Assembly: GCF_000377565.1 (NCBI RefSeq)
Contig: NZ_KB898354.1
Location: 62,001 to 126,000, forward strand
Direction: 5' to 3'
DNA length: 64,000 bases
Origin: Rhizobium sp. 2MFCol3.1
GTDB lineage: Bacteria; Pseudomonadota; Alphaproteobacteria; Rhizobiales; Rhizobiaceae
The notes beneath the pieces are model-generated. The model saw only the letters and a list, made by a program, of their open reading frames with translations, had not been told where the DNA came from and did not search any database. The position numbers and the translations under genes were made by a program. Positions 9,301 through 17,880 of the stretch are shown here, piece after piece; positions within the stretch are counted from its first letter, which is position 1; every line of letters starts with the position of its first letter.

Positions 9301-9563
9301 CGATCCTGATGACGTCGATGGCGTTCATCATGGGTGTCGTGCCGCTCGTCGTATCGACCGGTGCGGGTGCCGAGATGCGTGCCGCCATGGGCGTGGCGGT
9401 GTTCTCCGGCATGATCGGCGTCACCTTCTTCGGCATCTTCATGACGCCGGTGTTCTACGTGCTGATCCGCAAGCTGGCGGGCAACCGTCCGCTGGTGCAG
9501 CACAAGGACGACGATCATAACGGCCACGGTGGGGCCGAGGTCATCCGGATGGCGGCCGAATAG
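6360..9563 (+). CDS. RND multidrug efflux permease (HAE1 family)
   Basis: A 1067-residue proton-driven inner-membrane pump that exports drugs or other hydrophobic compounds with its adaptor. The N-terminus MNISRFFVDRPVFAGVLS is the classic HAE1 start. Twelve membrane segments are expected, one at the N-terminus, a block around residues 340-560, and a second block near 870-1040. The proton-relay region GLVLAIGIVVDDAIVVVEN contains the paired Asp residues. Length matches AcrB/MexF, and the sequence feels closest to MexF/OqxB types. The start at 6360 follows GGAGAG; an in-frame ATG at 6324 lacks a good site. A strong terminator follows the stop. Confidence 0.95.
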   Translation: MNISRFFVDRPVFAGVLSVLIVVAGLIGMRSLPISEYPEVVPPSIVVRATYPGANPKVIAETVATPLEEQINGVEGMLYMSSQATSDGVMTLTVTFKLGTNPDQAQQLVQNRVSQAEPRLPTEVRALGITTVKSSPDLMMVVNLTSPDNRYDITYLRNYGVLNVKDRLARIEGVGQVQIFGSGDYSMRVWIDPQKAAEHNLAASNITNAIRAQNVQAAAGTIGASPSLTGVDIQLNVNAQGRLQTPEEFGNIIVKSGANGEITRLRDVARVELGASDYSLRSLLDSKSAVAIPVFQAPGSNAITISDQVIKTMDELQLAMPEGVKYEIVYDTTQFVRASIEKVVDTLLEAIALVVIVVILFLQTWRASIIPLIAVPVSIIGTFAVMYVFGFSINALSLFGLVLAIGIVVDDAIVVVENVERNIENGLSPRDATYKAMKEVSGPIIAIALVLVAVFVPLAFITGLSGQFYRQFALTIAISTVISAINSLTLSPALAALLLKGHHAPKDWLTRGMDFVFGWFFRGFNRAFSASSNAYGKGVGGLVSRKSIVMVIYLALAGATYGLFNAVPGGFVPAQDKQYLIGFAQLPDAASLDRTEDVIKRMSDIALATPGVEHAIAFPGLSINGFTNGSNAGVVFVKLKSFEERKTPDLSGGAIAMTLNQKFGAIQDAFIAMFPPPPVQGLGTTGGFKLQLEDRAGLGYNALDEATKAFLAKAYQTPELAGLFSSYQINVPQLYADLDRAKAEQLGVSVTDVFETLQIYLGSLYVNDFNAFGRTYSVRVQADAQFRAHADDIGQLKVRSASGQMIPLSALLKVDATTGPERTTRYNGFLAADINGGPAPGFSSGQAQAAIERIADETLPKGIGFEWTDLTYQQILAGSSGVLVFPLALLLVYLVLAAQYESLTLPLAIIMIVPMGVLAALTGVWLTGGDNNIFTQIGLIVLVGLSAKNAILIVEFARELEFEGRTPVQAAVEASRLRLRPILMTSMAFIMGVVPLVVSTGAGAEMRAAMGVAVFSGMIGVTFFGIFMTPVFYVLIRKLAGNRPLVQHKDDDHNGHGGAEVIRMAAE

Positions 9564-9586
9564 GCTTCCGATACGGGTAAATAGAG

Positions 9587-9620
9587 CAAAGGGCGGGACG
9601 CGAGTTCCGCCCTTTGTTTG
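9587..9620 (+). terminator. Rho-independent terminator of the efflux operon
   Basis: A perfect 10-base stem CAAAGGGCGG / CCGCCCTTTG (9587-9596, 9607-9616) with a 10-base loop is followed by TTTGTTTG. It begins 24 bases after the pump stop and can also serve the convergent cupin gene. Confidence 0.85.
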
Positions 9621-9633
9621 TTTGAAGGAGCGG

Positions 9634-9966
9634 TCAGTCGATGATGAACATCTTGGCGCCGGATGTCGTCCTGGATCGGTGGGCGGCGTCGCCGTGGTCT
9701 GAGACCGTGTATCCCATTCCCGGCTTCATCACGAAGCTGCGGCCGTCCTTCAGCTCGCTGGTCACCTCTCCCTCCAGCACGTAGACGATGTGGCCGCGGT
9801 CGCACCAGTGGTCCGCCAGATAGCCCGGCGAGAGCTCGACAATGCGCATGCGGACATCGCCGTTGTTCAGCGTTCTCCATGTCGCCGTTCCGGTTTCGCC
9901 CTTGTGTTCGGTGGCCGGCAGCGCATGCCAATCGAGCGAGGTGTAGGGGAGCGGGGGAAGTTTCAT
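9634..9966 (-). CDS. small DHCW-motif cupin protein
   Basis: A 110-residue single-domain cupin of unknown function. The segment ADHWCDRGHIVYVLEGE carries the DH-W-C signature of the so-called DHCW-motif cupin family and supplies likely metal-binding His residues; a second cupin motif follows near GMGYTVSDHGDAAH. I start it at the ATG at 9966 because AAGGA lies 8 bases upstream; the longer frame reaching 10029 begins with an Arg-rich stretch not seen in the fold. It is convergent with the efflux pump and divergent from the dehydrogenase pair. Confidence 0.8.
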   Translation of the reverse strand: MKLPPLPYTSLDWHALPATEHKGETGTATWRTLNNGDVRMRIVELSPGYLADHWCDRGHIVYVLEGEVTSELKDGRSFVMKPGMGYTVSDHGDAAHRSRTTSGAKMFIID

Positions 9967-10142
9967 CGTGGGTATCCTTATGCGTTTCGTCGGCTCGGGT
10001 TCACGGATCCGGCGCGATATGTCCAGCATTTTGTTTGCAATGCAGCATGGCTTTTTGAGCTTGCATCGGCGCGGGCGGCCCTATCAATTGTCAGGGGATA
10101 CGGGTGGTTACTGCTTCGCCGCCTGTCACGAGAGGAGGTTCC

Positions 10143-11129
10143 ATGCATATCGCTATCATCGGCGCTGCCGGCATGATCGGGCGCAAACTCACCGAACGGC
10201 TGGTGTCCGACGGGCAACTGTCTGGGCAGACGATCGGGCGGCTGACGCTGGTCGATGTCGTGGAGCCGGCAGCACCTGTCGGCTTTGCCGGGCGGGTGGA
10301 TGCGAGTGCGGCCGATATCTCGCAGCCGGGGCAGGCGGCGCTGATCGTCGGGTCGCGGCCGGATATCATCTTCCACCTCGCGGCGATCGTTTCGGCCGAA
10401 GCCGAGCTCGATTTCGAGAAGGGCTACGGCATCAATCTCGAGGGGACGCGGGCGCTGTTCGAGGCGATCCGTCTGGCGCATCTGCAGGATGGATACCGCC
10501 CCTGCGTGGTCTTCACCTCCTCCATCGCCGTCTTTGGCGCGCCGATGCCAGATGTGATCCCCGACGATTTCAACCTGACGCCGCTGACGAGCTACGGCAC
10601 GCAGAAGGCGATGAGCGAGCTTTTGCTTGCCGACTATACGCGCCGCGGCTTCATCGATGGTGTCGGCATTCGCTTGCCGACGATCTGTGTTCGGCCGGGC
10701 AAGCCGAACAAGGCGGCCTCCGGTTTCTTCTCCGGCATCATCCGCGAGCCGCTGGCGGGCCAGCCGGCAATCCTTCCGGTGCCGGATACGGTTCGCCACT
10801 GGCATGCGTCGCCGCGCTCGGCGGTTGGCTTTCTGATCCACGCTGCCAGCATCGATCTCGAGCCGCTCGGCGCGCAGCGAAGCCTGACCATGCCCGGTGT
10901 CAGCGCCTCGGTCGGCGAGCAGATCGAGGCTTTGCGCGCGATCGCGGGCGACAAGGCGGTGGCGCTGATCCGGCGTGAGCCGGACGAGCTGGTGATGCGG
11001 ATCGTCGGCGGCTGGGCGCGGGCCTTTGCGCCGGAGCGGGCGACGCGCCTCGGCTTCGTGGCGGAGACGAGCTTCGAAGAGATTATTCGCGTACATATGG
11101 AAGACGAAATGGAAGGCAGTATCCGATGA
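10143..11129 (+). CDS. denD: NAD-dependent epimerase/dehydratase family, DenD-like dehydrogenase
   Basis: A 328-residue extended SDR. The cofactor loop is GAAGMIG near the N-terminus, with a Ser in FTSSIAVFG and YxxxK in YGTQKAMSE. The overall wording (LTLVDVVEPAAP, GVGIRLPTICVRPGKPNKAASGFFSGIIREPL) matches D-erythronate dehydrogenase, which oxidises D-erythronate at C2 in four-carbon sugar-acid catabolism. The start at 10143 follows AGAGGAGG. The stop overlaps the next start (ATGA), so it is translationally coupled to a beta-hydroxyacid dehydrogenase. The kinase and isomerase genes of a full den pathway are not in the window, so the substrate remains inferred. Confidence 0.75.
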   Translation: MHIAIIGAAGMIGRKLTERLVSDGQLSGQTIGRLTLVDVVEPAAPVGFAGRVDASAADISQPGQAALIVGSRPDIIFHLAAIVSAEAELDFEKGYGINLEGTRALFEAIRLAHLQDGYRPCVVFTSSIAVFGAPMPDVIPDDFNLTPLTSYGTQKAMSELLLADYTRRGFIDGVGIRLPTICVRPGKPNKAASGFFSGIIREPLAGQPAILPVPDTVRHWHASPRSAVGFLIHAASIDLEPLGAQRSLTMPGVSASVGEQIEALRAIAGDKAVALIRREPDELVMRIVGGWARAFAPERATRLGFVAETSFEEIIRVHMEDEMEGSIR

Positions 11130-12022
11130 GCAGTCAACAACGGGCGATCGCGTTTCTGGGCACCGGACTGATGGGCGCGCCGATGGTGCGGCGTCTGCTC
11201 GATGCCGGGTTTGCCGTTACCGCCTGGAATCGCGACATCGCCAAGGCCGAAGCGCTGAGGGCCGATGGCGCCGCAGTTGCGACGACAGCGGCTTTGGCCG
11301 TTGAGGGGGCGTCGGTCGTCTTCACCATGCTCAGCGATGGCAATGCTGTTGGTGACGTCTTGTTTTCGCAAGGTGTTGCACAGGCGCTCGCGCCCGGTGC
11401 GGTCGTCATCGATTGCAGCTCGATCACGCCAGAGGCGGCGCGGGATCATGCGGCGAGGCTTGGCGAACGCGGCGTCCGCCATCTCGATGCGCCGGTTTCC
11501 GGTGGTGTCGTCGGCGCTTCGGCAGGTACGCTTGCGATCATGGCGGGCGGCAGCGCCGACGTCGTCGATGCGCTGAGCGACGTGTTTTCCGCGCTCGGCC
11601 GGGTGACGCATGTGGGGCCAAGCGGCACCGGCCAGCTCGCCAAGCTCGGCAACCAGCAGATCGTGGCGATCACCATCGGCGCTGTGGCCGAGGCGATGAT
11701 GCTGGTCGAGGCCGGTGGCGGGTCGGCGGAAGCGTTTCGCCGGGCGATCCGGGGCGGCTTTGCCGAGAGCCGAATTCTTGAGATTCACGGTCAACGTATG
11801 GTGGAGCGCAATTTCGGCGGCGCCGGCCCTTCGAGGCTGCAGCTGAAGGATCTCAACAATATCGCCGCCGAGGCGAAAAGCCTGGCGCTGACCTTGCCTC
11901 TGACCGAGGCCGTGCGCGCCGAGTTCGCCGCGTTCGTCGAGGATGGCAATGGCGATACGGATCACAGCGGATTGCTGCTGCATCTGGAGCGAAAGGCTGG
12001 CCGTGGAGGCCGAAAATCCTGA
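11126..12022 (+). CDS. NAD(P)-dependent beta-hydroxyacid dehydrogenase
   Basis: A 298-residue member of the 3-hydroxyisobutyrate / tartronate semialdehyde reductase / threonate dehydrogenase family. Motifs: GTGLMGAPMVRRLLDAG for NAD(P) binding, DAPVSGGVVGASAGTL for substrate binding, and GQLAKLGNQQIVA, where the family's catalytic Lys sits. Together with the coupled DenD-like protein it suggests catabolism of a four-carbon sugar acid (erythronate or threonate). It starts inside the stop codon of the previous gene. Confidence 0.85.
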   Translation: MSSQQRAIAFLGTGLMGAPMVRRLLDAGFAVTAWNRDIAKAEALRADGAAVATTAALAVEGASVVFTMLSDGNAVGDVLFSQGVAQALAPGAVVIDCSSITPEAARDHAARLGERGVRHLDAPVSGGVVGASAGTLAIMAGGSADVVDALSDVFSALGRVTHVGPSGTGQLAKLGNQQIVAITIGAVAEAMMLVEAGGGSAEAFRRAIRGGFAESRILEIHGQRMVERNFGGAGPSRLQLKDLNNIAAEAKSLALTLPLTEAVRAEFAAFVEDGNGDTDHSGLLLHLERKAGRGGRKS

Positions 12023-12055
12023 TGGTCGGTACGGTCCCTGACGAACAATAAATAG

Positions 12056-12071
12056 TGCCGGCGCGCCGGCA
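12056..12071. other. perfect 16-base G/C palindrome
   Basis: TGCCGGCGCGCCGGCA lies 34 bases after the dehydrogenase stop and 125 bases before the next gene. It could end the upstream transcript or bind a dimeric regulator; there is no T-run beside it. Confidence 0.35.
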
Positions 12072-12195
12072 TGCAATCATTGATAGATTTTTAGGGTGTT
12101 CTAATTAATGTCACACTTGGCAATCACTGGTAGGTGATTGTGGTTGCTGGCGGGCAGCGGGGATGGATTTCGCTTTGACGTGGCGTGAGGCATGA

Positions 12196-13962
12196 ATGGC
12201 TTTGGCATCTAAGAACTCCATACGCTCGGAGCGGGAGTTTCAAGATCTTCTACGGCGTTTGGAGCTTGCGCTCGATGCGTCGCAGATCGGTGTCTGGGAG
12301 CATGATCTGCGATCAAACGAGATCTCCTGGGACGTGCAGATGCATCGCCTCTACCAGACCGGCCAGCGCAGCGGGCCCGTGCCGACGTCGATCTGGTCGA
12401 ATGCCATCCATCCCGATGATCGCGCGCGTGCCACCCAGGAATTCAATGACGCCATCGCCAAGCGCGGCCAGTATAATTCGGAGTTCCGGATCATCTGGCC
12501 GAATGGCGAGATCCGCTATATCCGCTCGCGTGCGCATTTCTATGTGAGCGAGGAGGGAGCGCCGTCGTTCATTGGCGCGGAGTGGGATGTGACCGCCGAC
12601 GTGCTTCTCAACGCCGAGGCGGCACGGCAGCGCGAGGTGGCCGAGGCCCGTGCGCTGGCGCTCGAGGAGAGCACGGCGCTCATCGAGCATGCGGCCGAGC
12701 ACGATTACCTGACCAGCCTGCCGAACCGGCGCTTCTTCGACAAGCGGATCGCCGAACTCGCCGAAGACGAAAGTGTCTCGACGCTGGCGGTGCTGCATCT
12801 CGACCTCGACGAGTTCAAGCAGATCAATGACAGCTACGGCCACGCCGCCGGCGACGCCGTGCTGCGTGCGGCCGCCTTGCGGATCGCCGCTGTGCTGCCG
12901 GAAACCGGGATGGCGGCGCGCATCGGCGGCGACGAATTCGTCATCGTGCTCGTCAACTTCGAGAGCATGGACGAATTGCGAGAGATTGCGCGCCGTGTGC
13001 AGAAGCGGTTGCGCAAGAAGATCCGCTTCGGCCACGAGATGCTGCAATCGGGCAGTTCGATCGGCATTTCATGGTCGGCGGATCGTGGCGATACCAATCT
13101 TCTGGCCGAATCCGACATGGCGCTTTATGCGGCCAAAAGCGGCGGGCGCGACCGCATCGAGTTCTTCACGCAGCGGCTGAAGGACGAGCTGATGGGCAAG
13201 CGGCGGATCGCCGAGGAGCTCAAGCTGGCGCTGACGGCGGGCGAAATCGTTCCCTATTACCAGCTGCAATTCGACGCCCGGACGCGGGAGATCGTCGGGC
13301 TCGAAGCACTGGCGCGCTGGCGGCACAGGGAGCGAGGCATTCTGGCGCCGGCGGATTTCCTGAAGGTTGCCGACGAGCATGGGCTGACCGCCGAAATCGA
13401 CGCATCGATCCTCCGGCACGTTCTGAGGGACCGGCGCGAATGGGAGCAGCATGGCTTCGATGTGCCGAGGATTTCGGTGAACATCTCCGGCCAGCGGCTT
13501 TACGATCCGCTGCTGATCAGCGATCTGGAAGCGCTTGATATCCCTGACAATTCGATCGTCTTCGAGTTGATCGAGACGATCTTCCTCGACGACTGCGACG
13601 ACGAGATGATGCAGAGCGTCGACCGGATCAAGCTGATGGGCATCGAGATCGAGATCGACGATTTCGGCTCCGGTCATGCCTCGCTGATCGGCCTCGTCAG
13701 GCTGCGCCCGACGCGGCTGAAGATCGACCGCCAGCTTGTGGATGCGATCGATACGTCCGACGAACAGCGACGGGTGGTGAAGTCGATCATCGAGATTGCC
13801 AAGGCGCTCGGCGTCAAGGTGATCGCCGAGGGCGTCGAGACCGAGCGGCATGCCGCGACGTTGGCCAAGCTCGGCTGCGATGCGCTGCAAGGGTTTGCGC
13901 TGAGCAGGCCCGCGCCGGCTGCCGAGATCGACCGCAAGTTCTTGGCGCTGGTCGCGAGCTGA
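12196..13962 (+). CDS. PAS-GGDEF-EAL cyclic-di-GMP enzyme
   Basis: A 588-residue cytoplasmic signalling protein with no membrane segment. A PAS domain (about residues 15-140; ALDASQIGVWEHDLRSNEISW) is joined by a helix to a GGDEF domain (about 170-325; intact GGDEF motif near residue 245) and an EAL domain (about 340-580; intact EAL in VGLEALARW, plus DDFGSGHASL and VIAEGVET). Both catalytic signatures are intact, so it may both make and degrade cyclic-di-GMP. No RxxD inhibitory site precedes GGDEF. The start has GAGG close upstream. It is followed, tail to tail, by lpsL of the polysaccharide region, so a link to surface polysaccharide is possible but unproven. Confidence 0.92.
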   Translation: MALASKNSIRSEREFQDLLRRLELALDASQIGVWEHDLRSNEISWDVQMHRLYQTGQRSGPVPTSIWSNAIHPDDRARATQEFNDAIAKRGQYNSEFRIIWPNGEIRYIRSRAHFYVSEEGAPSFIGAEWDVTADVLLNAEAARQREVAEARALALEESTALIEHAAEHDYLTSLPNRRFFDKRIAELAEDESVSTLAVLHLDLDEFKQINDSYGHAAGDAVLRAAALRIAAVLPETGMAARIGGDEFVIVLVNFESMDELREIARRVQKRLRKKIRFGHEMLQSGSSIGISWSADRGDTNLLAESDMALYAAKSGGRDRIEFFTQRLKDELMGKRRIAEELKLALTAGEIVPYYQLQFDARTREIVGLEALARWRHRERGILAPADFLKVADEHGLTAEIDASILRHVLRDRREWEQHGFDVPRISVNISGQRLYDPLLISDLEALDIPDNSIVFELIETIFLDDCDDEMMQSVDRIKLMGIEIEIDDFGSGHASLIGLVRLRPTRLKIDRQLVDAIDTSDEQRRVVKSIIEIAKALGVKVIAEGVETERHAATLAKLGCDALQGFALSRPAPAAEIDRKFLALVAS

Positions 13963-13965
13963 GGA

Positions 13966-14994
13966 TCAGGCGGCGGTGTCGAGTTCGCCGCGCGCTTCGA
14001 GATACCACTCCACGAAAGCCGCCACACCCTGTTCGAGCGAGGTGCTCGGCGTGTAGCCGGTAAGCGCCTGCAGGAGATCCGGGCTGGCGTAGGTGCGCGG
14101 TACGTCACCTTGCTGCATCGGCAGCATGACGCGCTTGGCCGGATGGCCGAGGGCTTTTTCCACCGTATCGACGAAGTCGAGCAGGCTGATCGGCTGGCCG
14201 CCGCCGATGTTGACGATGCGGAACGGCGCCTGATGCGACAGCGTCTCGACCTTCTCCGATGCGACGCGATTGCTCTCGGCGGGCATGACGGTCGAGAGGC
14301 GCACGACCGATTCCACGAGATCGTCGATATAGGTGAAGTCCCGGCTCATCTTGCCTTCGCCGTAGATCTCGATCGGCTGGCCCTCCAGCATGTTCTTGAC
14401 GAACTTGAAGAGCGCCATATCAGGCCGGCCCCAGGGACCGTAGACGGTGAAGAAGCGGAAGGCGGTGGTCGGGATCTTGTGGAGATGGGCGTAGCTGTGC
14501 GCCATCAGCTCCATCGACTTCTTGGTCGCGGCGTAGAAGGTGAGCGGTTCGTCGGCGCGGTCGGTCTCATGGAAGGGAACGGTCGGGTTGGCGCCGTAGA
14601 TCGATGAGGTCGAGGCTAGCATCAGATGGGAGACGCCGGTGTTCTTTGCGATCTCCAGGATGTTCCACGAGCCGATGAGGTTCGAGTTGAGATAGGCCTC
14701 AGGGTTCTCGTTGCTGTAGCGCACGCCGGCCTGAGCGGCGAGATGGATCATCACGTCGGGCTTGGCGACCGCGACCGCCTGTTCGAGTGCTACGCGATCC
14801 TCCAGCATCGCCGTCACCGGCGTGAAGGCCGGGAACTGGGCAAGCGCGGCGTTGCGCATATGCTTGAGCTTGATGTTGTAATAATGCGTCATGCCATCGA
14901 AGCCGGTGACCTCGTAGCCGTCCTGCAGCAGCCGGCGCGCGAGATGGAAGCCGATGAAACCGGCCGTTCCGGTGATGAAATACCGCATGCTCAT
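13966..14994 (-). CDS. lpsL: UDP-glucuronate 4-epimerase
   Basis: A 342-residue extended SDR that interconverts UDP-glucuronate and UDP-galacturonate for surface polysaccharides. The N-terminal [14 protein letters not shown] loop binds NAD; STSSIYG and the YAATKK segment carry the catalytic Ser and Yxxx[19 protein letters not shown] is characteristic of UDP-glucuronate epimerases. It is 13 bases downstream of the UDP-glucose dehydrogenase gene, whose product is its substrate, as in the known rhizobial rkpK-lpsL pair. It is the last gene of the manB-manC-rkpK-lpsL operon. Confidence 0.92.
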   Translation of the reverse strand: MSMRYFITGTAGFIGFHLARRLLQDGYEVTGFDGMTHYYNIKLKHMRNAALAQFPAFTPVTAMLEDRVALEQAVAVAKPDVMIHLAAQAGVRYSNENPEAYLNSNLIGSWNILEIAKNTGVSHLMLASTSSIYGANPTVPFHETDRADEPLTFYAATKKSMELMAHSYAHLHKIPTTAFRFFTVYGPWGRPDMALFKFVKNMLEGQPIEIYGEGKMSRDFTYIDDLVESVVRLSTVMPAESNRVASEKVETLSHQAPFRIVNIGGGQPISLLDFVDTVEKALGHPAKRVMLPMQQGDVPRTYASPDLLQALTGYTPSTSLEQGVAAFVEWYLEARGELDTAA

Positions 14995-15007
14995 GCCCTG
15001 CTGTTGG

Positions 15008-16321
15008 TTATGCCTTGCTCTTCTTGCCGACCGCGAAGTAGCTGAAGCCGTGCCTGGTGACTTCGGCGATCGGATAGATGTTGCGCAGATCGACCAGCAC
15101 CGGCGTCTTGACCAGGGTCTTCAGCCGCTTGAAGTCGAGCGCGCGGAATTCCTCCCATTCGGTGACCAGCACCAGCGCATCGGCGCCCTCGGCGATCTCA
15201 TAGGGATCCTTGCCGTAGACGACCGGTCCGAGCAGCTCCTTCGCCGCATCCATCCCCTCGGGATCATAGACGTGGACCGTGGCACCACCGTCGAGCAGCG
15301 CCTGGATGATGGTGATCGAGGGCGCGTCGCGCATGTCGTCGGTGTTCGGCTTGAAGGTCAGGCCGAGGATGGCGATCTTCTTGCCGCGCACATTGCCGTC
15401 GCAGGCGGCGACCACCTTGCGGCCCATGGCGCGTTTGCGGTTGTCGTTGATGGCGACGGTGGTCTCGATCAGCCGCATCGGGCTGTCATGATCCTGCGCG
15501 GTCTTGACCAGCGCCAGCGTGTCCTTGGGGAAGCACGAGCCGCCATAGCCGGGGCCGGCATGCAGGAACTTGTCGCCAATGCGCTTGTCCATGCCGATGC
15601 CCTTGGCGACCTTCTGCACGTCGGCGCCGATCTGCTCGCAGAGATCGGCGATCTCGTTGATGAAGGTGATCTTCATGGCGAGAAACGCGTTGGCCGCGTA
15701 CTTGATCAGCTCGGAGGTGCGGCGTTCGCAGAAATAGAGCGGGGCTTCGTTGAGGTAGAGCGGGCGGTAGACTTCGCGCATGACCTCGATGGCGCGCGGC
15801 TCCTCGGTGCCGAGCACGATGCGGTCGGGGCGCTTGAAGTCGGTGATGGCGGCACCTTCGCGCAGGAATTCCGGGTTCGACACGACCTCGATGTCCTTGT
15901 CGGGGAACTCTTCGCGGAAGATGCGCTCAAGCTCGTCGCCGGTGCCGACGGGAACCGTCGACTTGGTCACGACGACGGTGAAGCCTTCGACGGACGCGGC
16001 AATTTCACGCGCGGCGGCATAGACGTAACTGAGGTCCGCATGGCCGTCGCCACGACGCGAGGGCGTGCCGACCGCGATGAAGACGACGTCGGCGGAGGCT
16101 ACTGGTGCGGCGAGATCCTTGGAGAAATCCAGGCGCCCGGCGGCTCGATTTTGCGCGATGATCGTGTCGAGGCCGGGTTCGAAGATCGGTACTTGGCCAG
16201 CTTCGAGCGCATCGATCTTGGCCGCCGACTTGTCGACACAGGTGATATGATGGCCGAAATCCGCCAGGCAGGCTCCCGAGACGAGGCCGACATAGCCCGA
16301 GCCGATCATCACAATACGCAT
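15008..16321 (-). CDS. rkpK: UDP-glucose 6-dehydrogenase
   Basis: A 437-residue enzyme that oxidises UDP-glucose to UDP-glucuronate with two NAD. Motifs: [18 protein letters not shown] at the N-terminus, the substrate loop with [11 protein letters not shown], and the active-site Cys in [15 protein letters not shown]. Length is typical. It feeds lpsL directly downstream. A 97-base gap separates it from manC; I saw no terminator there and no promoter I would defend. Confidence 0.95.
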   Translation of the reverse strand: MRIVMIGSGYVGLVSGACLADFGHHITCVDKSAAKIDALEAGQVPIFEPGLDTIIAQNRAAGRLDFSKDLAAPVASADVVFIAVGTPSRRGDGHADLSYVYAAAREIAASVEGFTVVVTKSTVPVGTGDELERIFREEFPDKDIEVVSNPEFLREGAAITDFKRPDRIVLGTEEPRAIEVMREVYRPLYLNEAPLYFCERRTSELIKYAANAFLAMKITFINEIADLCEQIGADVQKVAKGIGMDKRIGDKFLHAGPGYGGSCFPKDTLALVKTAQDHDSPMRLIETTVAINDNRKRAMGRKVVAACDGNVRGKKIAILGLTFKPNTDDMRDAPSITIIQALLDGGATVHVYDPEGMDAAKELLGPVVYGKDPYEIAEGADALVLVTEWEEFRALDFKRLKTLVKTPVLVDLRNIYPIAEVTRHGFSYFAVGKKSKA

Positions 16322-16418
16322 GAAAGTTCTTCCTCAAACGCCGATCACAGCCCTGCCTGATGGCAAGGCCATGATGGTGTTACAGAGGTAATTTTATAAG
16401 TTCAAGACAACCAAGAGG

Positions 16419-17846
16419 TCAGTTGCGGCCGAACTCATCGACGATACGGATGATGTCGTCTTCGCCGAGATAGGAGCCGGTCTGGACTTCGATCAGCTCA
16501 AGCAGGATCTTGCCCGGATTGGCCAAGCGATGGACTTCGCCAAGGGGTATGTAGACCGATTCGTTTTCGCGCAGCATCTGCAGGTTCTCGCCGATCGTCA
16601 CTTCCGCCGTGCCCTTGACGACGATCCAGTGCTCGGAGCGGTGGTGGTGCTTCTGCAGCGACAGCTTCTTGCCCGGGGTGACGAAGATGCGCTTCACCTG
16701 GAAGCGGTCGCCGTTGAAGATCGATGTGTAGCCGCCCCAGGGACGGTAGGAGGTCGGGTGCGTCTCGGTGAGCTTTGATGTCGCCGGCTTGGAGGCCAGC
16801 ATCTTGACGATGGCGCCGACGTCCTGGCTGTCCTTGAGGTGGCCGACATAGACAGCATCTTCGCTGGCGATGACGGCGACATCGTCCATGCCGTTGACCG
16901 CGAGATGCACGCCATGGGTCATGACCAGCGAGTTGCGGGTGTTGACGACAGTGGTGTTTTCGGCGGCGACATTGCCCTTTTCGTCAGGATTGCCGCTCTT
17001 CCAGATCGCATCCCAGCTGCCGAGATCCGACCATTGGAAGGGAGAGGGAACGACGGCTGCGTTCTTGGTCTTTTCCATGACTGCGTAGTCGATGGAGATA
17101 TCGGGGCTTTCGGCAAAGGCCGCCTTGTCGAGGCGGATAAAGTCGAGATCCTTGACGCCCTTGATGGCAGCTTCGCTGGCGGCTCTGAGGACTGCTGGGG
17201 CGAAAGCCGTCATCTCGTTCAGAAGTGTGGAAACGGGGAACATGAACATGCCGGAGTTCCAGTAGAAGCCGCCCGATGCAAGCATCTCCTCGGCTTTTTC
17301 AATCGGCGGCTTCTCGATGAAGCGCTTGACGGAAAGCGCCCCGCTTGGCAGCGCTTCGCCGCCTTCGATATAGCCATAGCCGGTTGCCGGTCCCGTCGGC
17401 TTGATGCCGAAGGTGACGAGCTTGCCTGCGGATGCGGCGGCGATCGCTGCGCGCACCGCGTCGAAATAGACCTGGTCGGCGTCGATCTCGTGGTCGGAGG
17501 CCAGCACATGCATGATCGCGCTTTCGCCGAAGCGGTCGCGCACGAGCGCGCCGGCTGCGGCAACGGCAGCGCCCGTGTTGCGGGCCATCGGCTCCAGAAG
17601 GATGCTCGACAGCGAGATATCGAGTTCACGAGCCTGTTCGGCGATGAGGAAGCGGAACTCCTCGTTGGTGATGACGATCGCTGGCTCATAGAGCGTCTTA
17701 TCGGAAACGCGCAGCAATGTTTCCTGAAAAAGGGTGGTATCGCCGATGAAGCGGATGAACTGCTTGGGGGCCGTGGCGCGCGACAGCGGCCACAGGCGGG
17801 TGCCCTTGCCGCCTGCCATGATTACTGGAACGATCTTCTGCGTCAT
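16419..17846 (-). CDS. manC: mannose-1-phosphate guanylyltransferase / mannose-6-phosphate isomerase
   Basis: A 475-residue bifunctional enzyme making GDP-mannose. The N-terminal nucleotidyltransferase domain opens with MAGGKGTRLWPLSR; the C-terminal cupin isomerase domain shows YRPWGGY, QKHHHRSEHWIVVKGTAEV and GEVHRLANPG. I start it at the ATG at 17846, just before the glycine-rich loop, with GAGGA 9 bases upstream; the longer frame runs into the stop region of manB. It lies 34 bases downstream of manB. Its product is also the substrate for the GDP-mannose 3,5-epimerase encoded further right. Confidence 0.95.
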   Translation of the reverse strand: MTQKIVPVIMAGGKGTRLWPLSRATAPKQFIRFIGDTTLFQETLLRVSDKTLYEPAIVITNEEFRFLIAEQARELDISLSSILLEPMARNTGAAVAAAGALVRDRFGESAIMHVLASDHEIDADQVYFDAVRAAIAAASAGKLVTFGIKPTGPATGYGYIEGGEALPSGALSVKRFIEKPPIEKAEEMLASGGFYWNSGMFMFPVSTLLNEMTAFAPAVLRAASEAAIKGVKDLDFIRLDKAAFAESPDISIDYAVMEKTKNAAVVPSPFQWSDLGSWDAIWKSGNPDEKGNVAAENTTVVNTRNSLVMTHGVHLAVNGMDDVAVIASEDAVYVGHLKDSQDVGAIVKMLASKPATSKLTETHPTSYRPWGGYTSIFNGDRFQVKRIFVTPGKKLSLQKHHHRSEHWIVVKGTAEVTIGENLQMLRENESVYIPLGEVHRLANPGKILLELIEVQTGSYLGEDDIIRIVDEFGRN

Positions 17847-17880
17847 CTGGATGTGTCCTCGAATGGTCTTTAATCGCTGA

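Noticed and set aside
14954..16360. 468-codon plus-strand reading frame opposite rkpK
   Set aside because: rkpK motifs are intact on the other strand; this frame has no ribosome site and no recognisable domain.
16377..16405. Possible rkpK promoter (TTGAAC with a 17-base spacer)
   Set aside because: The -10 partner TAACAC matches only three of six positions; too weak to report as a promoter.
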